A DNA stretch of 64,000 bases from Niabella agricola (GCF_021538615.1 NZ_JAJHIZ010000003.1:2852001-2916000); one strand, 5' to 3'. Positions 44,461 to 54,158 are shown, numbered from the stretch's first letter. The notes: generated by a model not told the origin, from the letters alone. Numbers and translations: made by a program.

Positions 44461-46182
44461 TTAGGAATTCATACTTGCCAAAAACTCTTCGTTGCTTTTT
44501 GTGCCCTTCATGCGGCGAAGTAGTTCCGTCATTGCTTCTTCTGTCTTCATATCTGCCAGGTACACCCGTAGTAAATTCATTCGTTGCAATACATCTTTAT
44601 CAAGCAGAAGGTCATCCCTTCTTGTAGAAGATGCGGTAAGATCAATAGCCGGGTAAATTCTTTTATTGGACAGTCTTCTATCCAACTGCAATTCCATGTT
44701 ACCGGTTCCTTTAAATTCTTCAAAGATCACTTCATCCATCTTACTACCAGTATCAATTAAAGCCGTCGCAAGGATGGTCAGCGATCCCCCGTTTTCAATT
44801 TTACGGGCGGCACCAAAGAATTGTTTGGGCTTTTGCATAGCGTTTGCTTCAACACCACCGCTCAACACCTTACCCGATGCGGGCGACACGGTATTGTGTG
44901 CGCGGGCCAGGCGGGTAATGGAATCCAGAAGGATCACTACATCATGACCACATTCTACCAGACGCTTTGCTTTTTGCAGTGCCACAGTAGAAACCTTTAC
45001 GTGCTTCTCTGCTGGTTCGTCAAAAGTAGAAGCAATAACTTCTGCTCTTACACTCCGCTCCATATCGGTTACCTCTTCCGGGCGCTCATCTACCAGTACG
45101 ACCATCAGGTAGCATTCAGGGTGATTTTCTGCGATCGCATTAGCCACGGCTTTCAACAGCATGGTTTTACCGGTTTTTGGCTGCGCTACGATCAGTCCAC
45201 GCTGACCTTTACCAATAGGTGTAAAGAGATCAATGATTCTTGTTGACAGGTCGGATGGACGTGTAAACAGGTTTAATTTTTCGTAAGGGAACAACGGCGT
45301 CAGGTAATCAAACGGAACACGGTCTCTTACTTCATCCGGTTTTTTACCGTTGATGGTATCCACTTTTAACAGCGCAAAATACTTTTCTCCTTCTTTTGGA
45401 GGACGTACCGCACCATGGATGGTATCGCCGGTTTTTAAACCAAATAATTTTATCTGCGAAGGAGATACATAAACATCATCGGGACTGGAAAGATAGTTGT
45501 AGTCAGAAGACCGGAGGAATCCATAACCATCCGGCATCATCTCCAGAACGCCTTCGCTCAGGATCATTCCGTCGAACTCTACGTTAAATGAAGGGTTCGT
45601 GTCCTTTTTGGAAGCATATACTTTATTTTCGACAGGATATTCTGTTTCTTCCAAAATGGTTGGAATAGGAGCGTCATATTTTTCGGTGGCCTTCAAAGCC
45701 TGTAAAATAAAGGCTTCGGTGGCCGCATCGGTTTTAAATACGGTTTCTTCCGCCTCCCCGTTACTGTTTTCAGCAGTAGCAGGTTCTTGTTTTGCAACAG
45801 GCTCTTCTTCCTCTTTTTTTGTAGGAGCTTTTTTCTTTTTGCCGGCCGGGGTGGCAGCTGCAGGCGCCGGCTTGGCGGCTGTTTTTTTAGCTGCTGCTTT
45901 TTTAGCAGGTGCCTTTACGGTTTTTTCAGCAGGTTCTTCTTCTTTTCCCTCTTCTTCCACAAAAGCTTCTTCTGTACCAATAGAGGTAGTGGCTTTTACA
46001 ATGCGTTTTCTTTTGGGGCGTTCTTCAGAGGAGGCTTTAGAACCGGTTACAGCCTGGCTATCCAAAATTTTGTAAACCAGGTCCTGCTTGTTCAATTTTT
46101 TGGCATTAGGAATCTTTAACTGTTCGGCAATGTCTAACAGTTCAGGAACGAGCATATCGTTCAATTGTAAAATATCATACAT
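44461..46182 (-). CDS. rho: Transcription termination factor Rho with disordered insertion
   Basis: 573 residues, longer than the ~420 of E. coli. N-terminal helical RNA-binding subdomain ([18 protein letters not shown]). Residues ~50-150 form a Lys/Ala/Glu/Pro-rich insertion. The cold-shock-like domain [22 protein letters not shown] follows. The ATPase part has [17 protein letters not shown] (Walker A), [17 protein letters not shown] and [13 protein letters not shown], then [23 protein letters not shown]. Rho is the hexameric RNA helicase that ends transcription at unstructured RNA. Bacteroides Rho also carries a disordered insertion reported to alter its behaviour by phase separation, and this one is comparable in place and composition. 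Confidence 0.97.
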   Translation of the reverse strand: MYDILQLNDMLVPELLDIAEQLKIPNAKKLNKQDLVYKILDSQAVTGSKASSEERPKRKRIVKATTSIGTEEAFVEEEGKEEEPAEKTVKAPAKKAAAKKTAAKPAPAAATPAGKKKKAPTKKEEEEPVAKQEPATAENSNGEAEETVFKTDAATEAFILQALKATEKYDAPIPTILEETEYPVENKVYASKKDTNPSFNVEFDGMILSEGVLEMMPDGYGFLRSSDYNYLSSPDDVYVSPSQIKLFGLKTGDTIHGAVRPPKEGEKYFALLKVDTINGKKPDEVRDRVPFDYLTPLFPYEKLNLFTRPSDLSTRIIDLFTPIGKGQRGLIVAQPKTGKTMLLKAVANAIAENHPECYLMVVLVDERPEEVTDMERSVRAEVIASTFDEPAEKHVKVSTVALQKAKRLVECGHDVVILLDSITRLARAHNTVSPASGKVLSGGVEANAMQKPKQFFGAARKIENGGSLTILATALIDTGSKMDEVIFEEFKGTGNMELQLDRRLSNKRIYPAIDLTASSTRRDDLLLDKDVLQRMNLLRVYLADMKTEEAMTELLRRMKGTKSNEEFLASMNS

Positions 46183-46349
46183 AAATGTGCGGGATTAATC
46201 AAAAGATTAAATCTTAAGTGTGATAATAATTTGGTAAAGAATTCAAGTTTTTTGGATTGACAAATGATAATTGATATTATCATTCAGCAGAGATGATCAT
46301 ATGTTGATAGGGTCATTTCTTGAGCAAAATTACTACCTTTTGGGAAAAA

Positions 46350-47444
46350 TCAAAATTTTTTAACAATAATCTCCCCTTTTTGGGTAATTCTTAACGGGCT
46401 TTTGGGAAAGTCTTTCAGGCTGAGCTGCTGCATCCTGACAGCTACTGTTTTAGCCGTATCCAGACGGGGGGTTTGGTCATTCCCGGGCAGCTGTATGGTA
46501 GAAATGATCCGGCCACCGGCGAAATCCCCATTTTTGTTTACCTGTATCTTCAGAATGGGTGCAATACCCAGAGAACCTTTCAGGCTTATGGGGCCATAAG
46601 TCGCATAATTTCCCAGGCTGTAGGCGATTAGCTTATTGCGGTACAGCTCTAACCCCCTTGCCACATGAGGACCGCTTCCCAAAACCAGGTCGGCGCCGGC
46701 ATCCACGCAGGCCCGGGCAAATGCGTGCATATCTCCCCGGTCCTCTCCATGAAACAATTCTTTCTGTTTCAGCACCCGGTCCATTCCATCCCCCTCTGCT
46801 CCACCATGAAAATAAACAATCAGCAGATCGGTGCTATCTTTTATACGGCGTATTAATGCGGTAGTCTGTTCCGGATGGCTTATATGAAGATGCCTCCAGC
46901 CAAAACCGGCTGCAATCACTCCGTAACGGATCCCATTTTTGTGAATGATCTTATGTACCTGGTGATGTTTGATTCCGGCAAAGCCGATGCCACTTTTTTC
47001 GAGGAGGTTCATGGTTTGTATCAACCCGGCGTTGCCAAAATCACCGGAATGATTGTTGGCAAGACTTAAAAAGTCGAAACCGGCTTCTCTAAAGTATTGT
47101 TCAGATCCCGGCGGCATACGGAAGGCATAGCAGTTTTTAGGATTGACGCATTTTTTTTCGGGGAGGGATGCGCCGGTAATTACTCCCTCAAGATTTCCGA
47201 TCAGGAAATCGCCCGATCTCAGGGAGTCAGCCAGGGGAATAAGGATGTTTCTTTTTGGCATCCTGCGGCGATCGGGGAAGTCGGACCCCAGCATCATATC
47301 GCCCACAGCGGTGATGGTTACCCCTTCTTTTTCTTTAACAGGCGGTTCCTTTTGTTCAGTAACAGGTGCGGCAGGCTTAGGCCGGATGTCATGGCATCCT
47401 GTTATCAAAAGGCTAGCGGTAATAACAAAAAGCAGTCGGATCAT
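46350..47444 (-). CDS. CapA family lipoprotein (PGA_cap metallophosphatase-like)
   Basis: Start at ATG 47444 (MIRLLFVITASLLITGC), which gives a lipoprotein signal with lipobox ITGC; the frame extends 44 codons upstream without support. 364 residues. Motifs are TAVGDMMLGSDF, DFLIGNLEGVITG, LANNHSGDFGNAG, YFHGGAEGD and the C-terminal LGSGPHVARGLELYRNKLIAYSLGNYA. These are the PGA_cap/CapA pattern of the calcineurin-like phosphoesterase superfamily. CapA proteins take part in poly-gamma-glutamate capsule handling in Bacillus; in Bacteroidota the function is unclear. The 313-base gap to asnS contains only that gene's promoter element. Confidence 0.87.
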   Translation of the reverse strand: MIRLLFVITASLLITGCHDIRPKPAAPVTEQKEPPVKEKEGVTITAVGDMMLGSDFPDRRRMPKRNILIPLADSLRSGDFLIGNLEGVITGASLPEKKCVNPKNCYAFRMPPGSEQYFREAGFDFLSLANNHSGDFGNAGLIQTMNLLEKSGIGFAGIKHHQVHKIIHKNGIRYGVIAAGFGWRHLHISHPEQTTALIRRIKDSTDLLIVYFHGGAEGDGMDRVLKQKELFHGEDRGDMHAFARACVDAGADLVLGSGPHVARGLELYRNKLIAYSLGNYATYGPISLKGSLGIAPILKIQVNKNGDFAGGRIISTIQLPGNDQTPRLDTAKTVAVRMQQLSLKDFPKSPLRITQKGEIIVKKF

Positions 47445-47730
47445 TGATGCAAAGATAGACAGAATCACTGGTGTAACATATGTTCCTAAAGCGCCAAAAG
47501 GTTTTATCCGGTAAAGATCGCGTGTCGGAATATAAATCCATTTCAGAACACAATGGTTCGTCAATGCCCGAATCATTTACATTCCGGCGCAGATCAATGG
47601 TAATGCCAGCTGCAAAAATTGTAAACAGCGTGTTGTGCGGTTCGCGCATCGTTTACCTGTTGAAGCAGCCCGGTGATGAACGATATAGCGGTGCTTAATA
47701 TACAACGGTGGCAAAAACACTTCTTGTGAC

Positions 47731-47738
47731 TATCTTTG
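47731..47738 (+). promoter_or_regulatory. -7 element of the asnS promoter
   Basis: TATCTTTG matches TAnnTTTG and ends 20 bases before the asnS ATG. No good -33 TTTG sits at the usual distance, so only the -7 element is claimed. Confidence 0.45.
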
Positions 47739-47757
47739 CCGCTCAAGAAATACTAAT

Positions 47758-49197
47758 ATGTTTAACAAAAGGATTAAAATTAAAGAACTCCTGCAGCAGG
47801 AGCCCGCAGAACAGCAAGTAACCGTAATGGGATGGGTACGTACATTCAGAAATAACCAGTTTATCGCTTTGAATGACGGATCTACCAATACGAATTTGCA
47901 GGTGGTGGCTACTTTGGGGATGTTTGATGAATCCTTGTTAAAACGGGTTACCACCTCGGCATCCCTGAAGATAACCGGAACCGTTGTGCCTTCTGTAGGA
48001 AAGGGCCAGAAGCTGGAGGTAAAGGCCGATACGATTGAGATACTCGGCGACTCGGATGCAGAAGCCTATCCCCTGCAACCTAAAAAACACTCCCTGGAGT
48101 TTTTAAGAGAAAAGGCGCATTTGCGTTTCCGGACCAATACTTTTGGTGCTGTTTTCCGTGTAAGACATTCGTTGGCATTTGCCGTACACCGTTTTTTCAA
48201 CGATAAAGGATTTGTATACCTGCACACCCCCATCATTACCGCCAGTGACGCGGAAGGTGCCGGGGAAATGTTCCGGGTAACCACCCTTCCCTTTGAAGAT
48301 ACGCCAAGAAACGAAGATGGATCTGTTAATTTTAAGGAAGATTTTTTTGGAAAATCGACCAATTTAACGGTAAGTGGGCAGTTGGAAGGCGAATTAGGCG
48401 CTACCGCCTTTGGCGAGATCTATACCTTTGGCCCCACCTTCCGGGCTGAGAACAGCAATACCGCGCGGCACCTGGCCGAATTCTGGATGATTGAACCGGA
48501 GATGGCCTTCTACGATCTTGAAGACAATGCCAACCTTGCCGAGGAATTTATTAAGTATATTATCCGGTATGTATTGGAAAACAACCGGGAGGATCTGGAT
48601 TTCCTGGCGCAGCGCCTGGCAGAGGAAGAAAAGCAGCTGCCGCAGGATAAACGCAGCGAAATGGGATTGATCGAAAAGCTGGAATTTGTATTAAACAACG
48701 ATTTCCAGCGCCTGTCCTATACCGAAGCCATTGACATTTTAAAGGACAGCAACCATAACAAGAAAAAGAAATTCCAGTACCCGATTACCGGGTGGGGAAT
48801 GGATCTGCAAAGTGAACATGAGCGGTACCTGGTAGAAAAACATTTTAAAAAGCCGGTGATCCTGATGAACTACCCTGCATCCATTAAAGCATTTTATATG
48901 CGCATCAACGAGGATGGGAAGACTGTAGCAGCAATGGACATCCTGGCGCCGGGCATTGGCGAAATTGTAGGCGGATCACAGCGGGAAGAACGGCTGGATG
49001 TATTACTGGAAAAAATGGAAAAAATGGGAATACCGGAAGAGGAACTTTGGTGGTACCTGGATACCCGCCGTTTTGGAACGGTGCCGCATTCCGGTTTCGG
49101 TCTTGGCTTTGAGCGGATGATGCAGTTTGTAACCGGTATGAGCAATATCCGGGATGTGATCGCTTTTCCGCGTACTCCCAAGAGCGCAGAATTCTAG
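47758..49197 (+). CDS. asnS: Asparaginyl-tRNA synthetase
   Basis: 479 residues. N-terminal OB-fold anticodon-binding domain ([23 protein letters not shown]). Class II catalytic core: [77 protein letters not shown] (motif 2), and the C-terminal [27 protein letters not shown] (motif 3). It charges tRNA-Asn with asparagine; a tRNA-Asn gene lies 3 kb downstream. A long inverted repeat follows the stop codon. Confidence 0.97.
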   Translation: MFNKRIKIKELLQQEPAEQQVTVMGWVRTFRNNQFIALNDGSTNTNLQVVATLGMFDESLLKRVTTSASLKITGTVVPSVGKGQKLEVKADTIEILGDSDAEAYPLQPKKHSLEFLREKAHLRFRTNTFGAVFRVRHSLAFAVHRFFNDKGFVYLHTPIITASDAEGAGEMFRVTTLPFEDTPRNEDGSVNFKEDFFGKSTNLTVSGQLEGELGATAFGEIYTFGPTFRAENSNTARHLAEFWMIEPEMAFYDLEDNANLAEEFIKYIIRYVLENNREDLDFLAQRLAEEEKQLPQDKRSEMGLIEKLEFVLNNDFQRLSYTEAIDILKDSNHNKKKKFQYPITGWGMDLQSEHERYLVEKHFKKPVILMNYPASIKAFYMRINEDGKTVAAMDILAPGIGEIVGGSQREERLDVLLEKMEKMGIPEEELWWYLDTRRFGTVPHSGFGLGFERMMQFVTGMSNIRDVIAFPRTPKSAEF

Positions 49198-49215
49198 TTT
49201 TCTCATATAGTCAAT

Positions 49216-49395
49216 AAAAAAGGAACTGTCTCAAAAGTCCGAAACCGTCATTTCGATCCCGCCCTTGCGAGACGAAGCGGTCCCGATTGCTATCGGGAGG
49301 AGAAATCTCATTGCCTGGAAATGATGTATGGGAGATTTCCCGGCTTCACTACATTACGCTCGAAATGACGGACTTTTGAGACAGCCCTTTTTTCA
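49216..49395. repeat. ~180-base inverted repeat, repeat-family unit acting as two-way terminator
   Basis: The arms, roughly 49216-49256 and 49359-49395, are near-perfect inverted copies of CTGTCTCAAAAGTCC and CGTCATTTCG, bounded by A- and T-runs. Inside lie a second hairpin, TCCCGAT-TGCT-ATCGGGA, and the segment GAGAAATCTC. It lies between the convergent asnS and GHL10 genes, filling the gap completely. Elements with the TCATTTCGA...GAGAAATCTC theme are scattered through Bacteroidota genomes; that is from memory, not a search. It probably terminates transcription in both directions. Confidence 0.75.
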
Positions 49396-49396
49396 T

Positions 49397-50620
49397 TTAA
49401 TGATTTGGCCGTTCCGGTAACCAGGACATCGGTGGAATTTTTGCCGGAAGCCGGTAATAATTGTTTTTCAGCGAATCGTTCCATCCGGCAGGATTTCTAT
49501 CAAAACTCTTGCTGTTAAAATAAACGCTACCCTGTATACCCGGGTTCTTGCGTAATAATTTGATTTGGTCCGGTATCTGGGAAGGTTTTCTCCAGTTGGT
49601 ATTGCCAGCTTCGTAATACCGGTATACACCATGACCGATGTAAACGTGGCGCCCGTAGCTATGTTTGGCCCACCAATCTACCATTGTTTCAAAAGGGATC
49701 AGGTGATCGCCGATTTCCCGGTATAGCTGTGGCGTAACATAGTCGATCCATCCCATTCTCAGCCACAGTAGAATATCGGCGTACAGATCGTCATAGTTCG
49801 TAAGCCCCGCTTTTGTATTGCTGCCGGCCGGGTCCTGTGAGGCATTTCTCCACACGCCAAATGGACTGATCCCGAATTTGCACCAGGGTTTTACCGCTTT
49901 AATAGCGATGTTCAGGTTTCGGATCATCGAATCTACATTGGCGCGTCTCCAATCTGCCTTGCTGAGTTTGGTTCCGGATTGTTTATAGGCATAATCGTCC
50001 GGAAAGGGCTTGGTGCCGATGGGATATGGATAAAAATAATCATCCATATGAATGCCGTCGATATCATAACGGCGCACAATATCTTTTACTACATCGATCA
50101 CAAACTGTTGTACCTGTTTGTTGGAAGGATTAAAATACCGGGTGGTGCCATAGGTAACAAACCAATCCGGACGCTTCCGGATCATATTATCTGAAGCGAT
50201 AGAAGACTTACCAATAGAAAACTCTGCTCTGTACGGATTTAACCAGGCATGAAACTCCATGCCCCGTTTATGAGTTTCCTGTATCATAAAGGCCAGTGGA
50301 TCGTAAAATGGCACAGGGGCCCTGCCCTGTACGCCAGTCAGCCATTGGCTCCAGGGCTCATATGGTGAAGGGTAAAAAGCATCACCACTAGGCCGCACCT
50401 GGGCAAGAATGGCATTCATGCCATTCCGTTTATGGAGATCCAGCTGACGGATAAACTCTGCTTTTTGCTGCTCCACGCTGGCATTTTGCGGAGGCCAGTC
50501 AATACCTAATACAGTAGCAATCCACACACCGCGAAATTCATATTGAGATTGCTGGGCAAGGCTTGGGAGGCTGATAAGTGTTACAAAAAGACCAAAAAGG
50601 AAAAAGCGGATCAACGTCAT
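49397..50620 (-). CDS. Glycosyl hydrolase-like 10 (GHL10/DUF187) family secreted protein
   Basis: 407 residues, signal peptide ending LPSLAQ. The TIM-barrel begins YEFRGVWIATVLGIDWPP and continues with GMNAILAQVRPSGDAFYPSPYEPWSQWLTG, HAWLNPYRAEF, DIDGIHMDDYFYPYP and WCKFGISPFGVWRN. These are the GHL10 signatures. The family is thought to cleave peptidoglycan glycans or related polymers, by analogy to YddW/DigH in E. coli. The terminator-like inverted repeat immediately follows its stop codon. Confidence 0.9.
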   Translation of the reverse strand: MTLIRFFLFGLFVTLISLPSLAQQSQYEFRGVWIATVLGIDWPPQNASVEQQKAEFIRQLDLHKRNGMNAILAQVRPSGDAFYPSPYEPWSQWLTGVQGRAPVPFYDPLAFMIQETHKRGMEFHAWLNPYRAEFSIGKSSIASDNMIRKRPDWFVTYGTTRYFNPSNKQVQQFVIDVVKDIVRRYDIDGIHMDDYFYPYPIGTKPFPDDYAYKQSGTKLSKADWRRANVDSMIRNLNIAIKAVKPWCKFGISPFGVWRNASQDPAGSNTKAGLTNYDDLYADILLWLRMGWIDYVTPQLYREIGDHLIPFETMVDWWAKHSYGRHVYIGHGVYRYYEAGNTNWRKPSQIPDQIKLLRKNPGIQGSVYFNSKSFDRNPAGWNDSLKNNYYRLPAKIPPMSWLPERPNH

Positions 50621-50661
50621 AGCTTACAAATGTAGCCCAACAAAACTTAATAAAAAACCAA

Positions 50662-51111
50662 TCAAACATGCAGCTTATCCAGCATCGCACTAATCTGTTC
50701 GGCTTCTTCTGTGCTTACATTATGAAAGAAGGTAGCAATCCGGTCTTCGGTTTCATCCAGCAGGGCCAGCTTGTCAAGTCCTTCCGGGGTAATTACCACA
50801 TCTACCAGCCGGTTGTCAATGTGGTTCGTGCATTTAGTAACCAGGCCTTTCAACACCAACCGGTCTACAATGCGACTGGTATCGCTCATCTTATCGATCA
50901 TTCTTTCCCGTATCTGCAATGTAGAAAGGGGTTTAGGAAAGCTTCCCCTTAAGATCCGCAATATATTATATTGTTGTACCGTAAGTCCCTCTTTTTTAAA
51001 ACCGGCTTTTAAAAAATACTGAAGGCTGCTGGATGTATAGATCAGGTTCAGGGCTAACTTATGATAGCTGTTTTTAAATTGACGTTGGCTTATTTTTTCC
51101 TCGATGGACAT
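50662..51111 (-). CDS. MarR family transcriptional regulator
   Basis: Start at ATG 51111 (MSIEEKISQRQF); the frame continues upstream without a good start. 149 residues of MarR winged helix: LNLIYTSSSLQYFLKAGFKKEGLTVQQYNILRILRG, LSTLQIRERMIDKMSDTSRIVDRLVLKGLVTK and the wing NRLVDVVITPEGLDKL. It is divergent from an aldo/keto reductase gene, with the dyad ACAAA-CA-TTTGT (51218-51229) between them. This suggests autoregulation and control of that oxidoreductase. The ligand is unknown. Confidence 0.9.
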   Translation of the reverse strand: MSIEEKISQRQFKNSYHKLALNLIYTSSSLQYFLKAGFKKEGLTVQQYNILRILRGSFPKPLSTLQIRERMIDKMSDTSRIVDRLVLKGLVTKCTNHIDNRLVDVVITPEGLDKLALLDETEDRIATFFHNVSTEEAEQISAMLDKLHV

Positions 51112-51217
51112 AGCTTCCGATTTTGTAAAGCTGTTTTTCACAGCACAAGCGCCGGCTGGCACTGCTGCACAGCATTTCCGGTCCTTATCATGGAAAATTA
51201 TAAAAAAAAACACACAA

Positions 51218-51229
51218 ACAAACATTTGT
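51218..51229. promoter_or_regulatory. Candidate MarR operator
   Basis: The dyad ACAAA-CA-TTTGT lies in the 194-base gap between marR and the divergent aldo/keto reductase gene. MarR proteins bind short inverted repeats of this kind between themselves and a divergent target. Confidence 0.4.
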
Positions 51230-51305
51230 GATGTGTTTTAAGGAAACTTTACTGATTATGAAAACAATCTTTAAAAGATGCCTGTTGTTTTAGAAATTTG
51301 TCATT

Positions 51306-52196
51306 ATGGAATATAGAAGTTTAGGAACAACCGGGTGGTCTGTATCCGCACTCGCTTTTGGTTGCATGTCGTTAACCGGATCAAAGGAAGAAAGTATGCA
51401 GTTAGTTGCAGAAGCGGTAGCCGGTGGTGTCAATTTTTTTGATACGGCCGATCTTTACGATAAAGGCGAAAACGAAACGCTGGTCGGCCAGGCCTTAAAA
51501 CCCTTCCGGAAGAATATTTTCCTGGCTACGAAGGTGGGAAATCAATGGCGGGCCGACGGTTCCGGCTGGGACTGGAACCCTCGTCGTGACTATATCCTAA
51601 GCTGCGCGGAAGCAAGTTTGAAGCGGCTGCAGACGGACTATATAGATCTGTACCAGCTTCATGGAGGAACCATTGAGGATAACATCAACGAGACCATTGA
51701 TGCCTTTGAAACACTGAAACAACAGGGAAAGATCCGGCATTATGGGATCAGCAGCATCCGTCCAAACGTGATGAAAGAATATGTAGACCGTTCTTCCATT
51801 GAATCGGTAATGGTGCAGTACAGCCTGCTGGACCGCAGACCGGAGGAAGCGGTGCTATCTTTATTAAAGGAACACAATAAGGGGGTGCTGGTAAGAGGTG
51901 CGCTGGCACAGGGTATGCTGGTTGATAAACCGGCAAGGGAATACCTGGAGTACAGCAAGCACCAGGTAATGCAGTTACAGCAGGCCATCAAAGCATTAGC
52001 CGGCCGCTATTCGCCGCAGGCCTTGGCGGTACAATATGTATTGCAAAATCCTGCGGTTACCAGTGTTGTTGCCGGAATTCGTACCAGGGGGCAGCTGAAG
52101 GAGTTGCTGGCTGCCCTAAAGCCGGTAGAACCTGCTGAGCTGCAACGATTATCAGGGGTTTTGCCACCAGTATTTTACACGCAGCACCGCCAATAA
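51306..52196 (+). CDS. Aldo/keto reductase
   Basis: 296 residues of (beta/alpha)8-barrel NADPH enzyme. Signature segments are MEYRSLGTTGWSVSALAFGCMSL, FFDTADLYDKGENETLVGQAL (catalytic Asp and Tyr), IFLATKVGNQW (Lys), DYIDLYQLHGG (His), IRHYGISS and AVQYVLQNPAVTSVVAGIR. It reduces an aldehyde or ketone. The substrate is unknown; the neighbouring divergent MarR gene suggests induction by a toxic or reactive compound. Confidence 0.92.
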   Translation: MEYRSLGTTGWSVSALAFGCMSLTGSKEESMQLVAEAVAGGVNFFDTADLYDKGENETLVGQALKPFRKNIFLATKVGNQWRADGSGWDWNPRRDYILSCAEASLKRLQTDYIDLYQLHGGTIEDNINETIDAFETLKQQGKIRHYGISSIRPNVMKEYVDRSSIESVMVQYSLLDRRPEEAVLSLLKEHNKGVLVRGALAQGMLVDKPAREYLEYSKHQVMQLQQAIKALAGRYSPQALAVQYVLQNPAVTSVVAGIRTRGQLKELLAALKPVEPAELQRLSGVLPPVFYTQHRQ

Positions 52197-52236
52197 AAAA
52201 AAGTTGAAATAATTCCTTTTCAAATAAAAATATCCT

Positions 52237-52244
52237 TATTTTTG
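52237..52244 (+). promoter_or_regulatory. -7 element upstream of tRNA-Asn
   Basis: TATTTTTG fits TAnnTTTG 49 bases before the tRNA. A matching -33 element is not clear. Confidence 0.4.
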
Positions 52245-52292
52245 CAACCCTTAATCGCCCGGATGTATATCTAAGTGATCAAGTGAATAAAT

Positions 52293-52366
52293 TCCTCCTT
52301 AGCTCAGTTGGTTAGAGCATCTGACTGTTAATCAGAGGGTCGCTGGTTCAAGTCCAGCAGGGGGAG
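52293..52366 (+). tRNA. tRNA-Asn (anticodon GTT)
   Basis: Full cloverleaf: acceptor TCCTCCT paired with AGGGGGA (one T-G wobble), D-arm GCTC/GAGC, anticodon stem CTGAC/GTCAG-type with loop containing GTT, and T-arm GCTGG-TTCAAGT-CCAGC. Discriminator G52366. Mobile-element genes begin right after it, so its 3' end is the likely left attachment site. Confidence 0.95.
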
Positions 52367-53036
52367 CTGAAAATCAACTATTTACAAGGGTCGCACTACG
52401 CGGCCCTTTAAATTTGCCAGTAATTTGCCAGTGGCATATTTAGCAGTGAAGCAAAGAGCTGTTAACAGTATAAATTTACTGCTTTTTCAAACAATACAGA
52501 TCGTTCTAATGAAATAGCTACACACTATTAGAAACTTTCCATATCCCATATCTAATGCCCAAATTATTCTTACGATGACTTTTTGGTCAATTAGCAAAAC
52601 CTTCAACGTGGAACCAAAAAACCGGGAGCTGATTAGTACCAACCGATATTAATATTGTCTCTCCGAAATAAGGCGGTGACGCTGCCAAAATGGGCCACCT
52701 TTGATTGATCTAAACGGCATTTTCCTTCAAAATGAAACTGTCAAAAACAATCTAATTGAAGAATCACCAAATGGCGGCCATTTATAAGAATATTAAGCTT
52801 TTCTGCCGAAATTGGAAATAGTTATATAATCACAAATAAATCGAAATTGCTTTGGTCAGCGAAACCTGTGGGTTACTTGCAGTAATCGTGGTAGTTTTTG
52901 CCCGTAAACTCAGGTTTGTTTCAATATTGTAAGTTCGCCTTCATACTTTGAAATGAAATTTATAACGATCCTCCCTGAACTAAAACTGACTCTATAAATA
53001 GCTCCCTGGTAAAAGTTCTCCCTTTCAAAATTTCCA
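52367..53036. other. Gene-poor junction between tRNA-Asn and the element (probable attL side)
   Basis: Apart from the tRNA terminator, 670 bases carry no convincing gene. There is a tandem pair of TTTGCCAGT motifs (near 52413-52433). On the minus strand, directly from the toxin stop codon (TGATG), a 25-codon frame MEILKGRTFT starts, which I do not recognise. The base composition is more AT-rich than the housekeeping region. I cannot place the exact recombination point; the only firm fact is that accessory genes start here. Confidence 0.4.
52386..52411 (+). terminator. Terminator after tRNA-Asn
   Basis: AAGGGTCGC (52386-52394) and GCGGCCCTT (52400-52408) pair with one G-U, and a short T-containing tail follows. 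It ends the tRNA transcript and shields the element behind it. Confidence 0.6.
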
Positions 53037-53582
53037 TCAATCTGGTTTGGCCTTTTCATAGGCCCAGGATGTTATTGTTACCGGTTTGTTGGGCATTACG
53101 GTATCATACCCGGCTTCCAGTAAAATGCCATCTTTAATACCCTGACGGGTTGCCGTCAACTGGTGATAAAACAATCGGATACCACCACTATTATAGTTTT
53201 TTGTATTGTCGTATTCGGTGTCGCGCGTTACCTTAATTATTCCAGGTATGTTTATTTCCGCTGCCAGTTGGTCGTAATACTCCTTTTTCTTTTGAGAATT
53301 AGCTGGTTTATCGTTTTTTGGATTTTCGTTGATGCCTAATACTGCTGGCGGATCAATATGGATATCTATATCTTCAGAAAAGCGGTCAATGATTCCATAC
53401 GCTTTGGATAAAGAGGTTCCTCCTTTCAACTGGAAGTTATATCCCTGTTTTTTTAGCCCGTACAGGCTGTGCATTATCCAGTAATCTTTTTCAATAAGTG
53501 TGTCCAGTATTCCAGTCTCATCTTGTAATATCCGGAGCAGGTCACCAAAATCATTATGTTCGTGCAGGTATATTTCTTCCAT
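53037..53582 (-). CDS. AbiEii/AbiGii-type nucleotidyltransferase toxin, C-terminally truncated
   Basis: 181 residues, whereas complete members are usually ~280-300. The nucleotidyltransferase core is present: KDYWIMHSLYGLKKQGYNFQLKGGTSLSKAYGIIDRFSEDIDIHI, with the GGTS and D-x-D residues. The protein stops at SWAYEKAKPD, where full-length relatives continue for ~100 residues. These toxins block growth by modifying tRNA or similar targets and are held in check by an AbiEi-type antitoxin. The preceding gene, ending 3 bases before this ATG, is that antitoxin. The toxin is probably inactive unless it reads on by recoding. Confidence 0.8.
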   Translation of the reverse strand: MEEIYLHEHNDFGDLLRILQDETGILDTLIEKDYWIMHSLYGLKKQGYNFQLKGGTSLSKAYGIIDRFSEDIDIHIDPPAVLGINENPKNDKPANSQKKKEYYDQLAAEINIPGIIKVTRDTEYDNTKNYNSGGIRLFYHQLTATRQGIKDGILLEAGYDTVMPNKPVTITSWAYEKAKPD

Positions 53583-53585
53583 AGC

Positions 53586-54158
53586 TTATGCCAACAAAGG
53601 ATTAAAAAATTTGACGGTAGCAACCTTTCCAAACCGGTTCACCAATGCTTTGAGCCGGCGCGCATCCATGCCTTTTGTTTTTTCTTTTACTTTCTCCAGC
53701 ACAACATCACGATCCTCTGCCAGTTCGTTTATGTTATTTACAAGGTCCACCAACAGAAACTCATCTGTTACTTTCAGCGGTACATAAGGCTTGCGAACAA
53801 AGTTAAAAACTCGGTTTCCCAATTTAAACTCGCCGTGGCGTTTTAAATTATATACCTTCTTAGTGTTGTAGAGTTGAGTGGTTCCTACGCCCAGAGTATT
53901 GTAGTCGTTATAGGAGGTAAGAAGAAAGTTTGTATCTTTTAAAAAGGACGTTATCAGCTCTTTGTCATTGGCCGGTGCTTTGCCAAACACGGTCTGTTTA
54001 GGCACATAATAAAGTCCTCCGGAAAGTTTTTCCAGGGTTCCGTCTGTTACCAGTTGTTGCAAATGCCGGTCTACAGATTTAGACCATTTCTCTAAATCTC
54101 GCCGCCGGTATACCTCACCCGGCCTTAAATTTCTTTTTAAAGCCTGTAACTTACTCAT
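53586..54158 (-). CDS. AbiEi-like antitoxin / transcriptional regulator (type IV toxin-antitoxin)
   Basis: Start at ATG 54158 (MSKLQALKRN). 190 residues: N-terminal winged helix (VYRRRDLEKWSKSVDRHLQQLVTDGTLEKLSGGLYYVPKQ) and a C-terminal helical domain (LLVDLVNNINELAEDRDVVLEKVKEKTKG). This is the DUF6088/AbiEi pattern. Such antitoxins repress their own operon and counter the AbiEii toxin without direct binding. The promoter -7 element TACCTTTG (54170-54163, minus strand) is only 5 bases from the ATG, so the transcript would be nearly leaderless. The 268 bases upstream hold no gene. Confidence 0.82.
   Translation of the reverse strand: MSKLQALKRNLRPGEVYRRRDLEKWSKSVDRHLQQLVTDGTLEKLSGGLYYVPKQTVFGKAPANDKELITSFLKDTNFLLTSYNDYNTLGVGTTQLYNTKKVYNLKRHGEFKLGNRVFNFVRKPYVPLKVTDEFLLVDLVNNINELAEDRDVVLEKVKEKTKGMDARRLKALVNRFGKVATVKFFNPLLA

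Noticed and set aside
44298..44627. Plus-strand frame across the rho terminator
   Set aside because: It overlaps the strong hairpin and the rho 3' end and has no coding character.
45599..46075. Serine/phenylalanine-rich frame antisense to rho
   Set aside because: It is the complement of the Lys/Ala/Glu-rich Rho insertion; a low-complexity artefact.
47445..47757. Short frames on both strands between the CapA gene and asnS
   Set aside because: No start signal, conserved features or family resemblance; only the asnS -7 element is supported.
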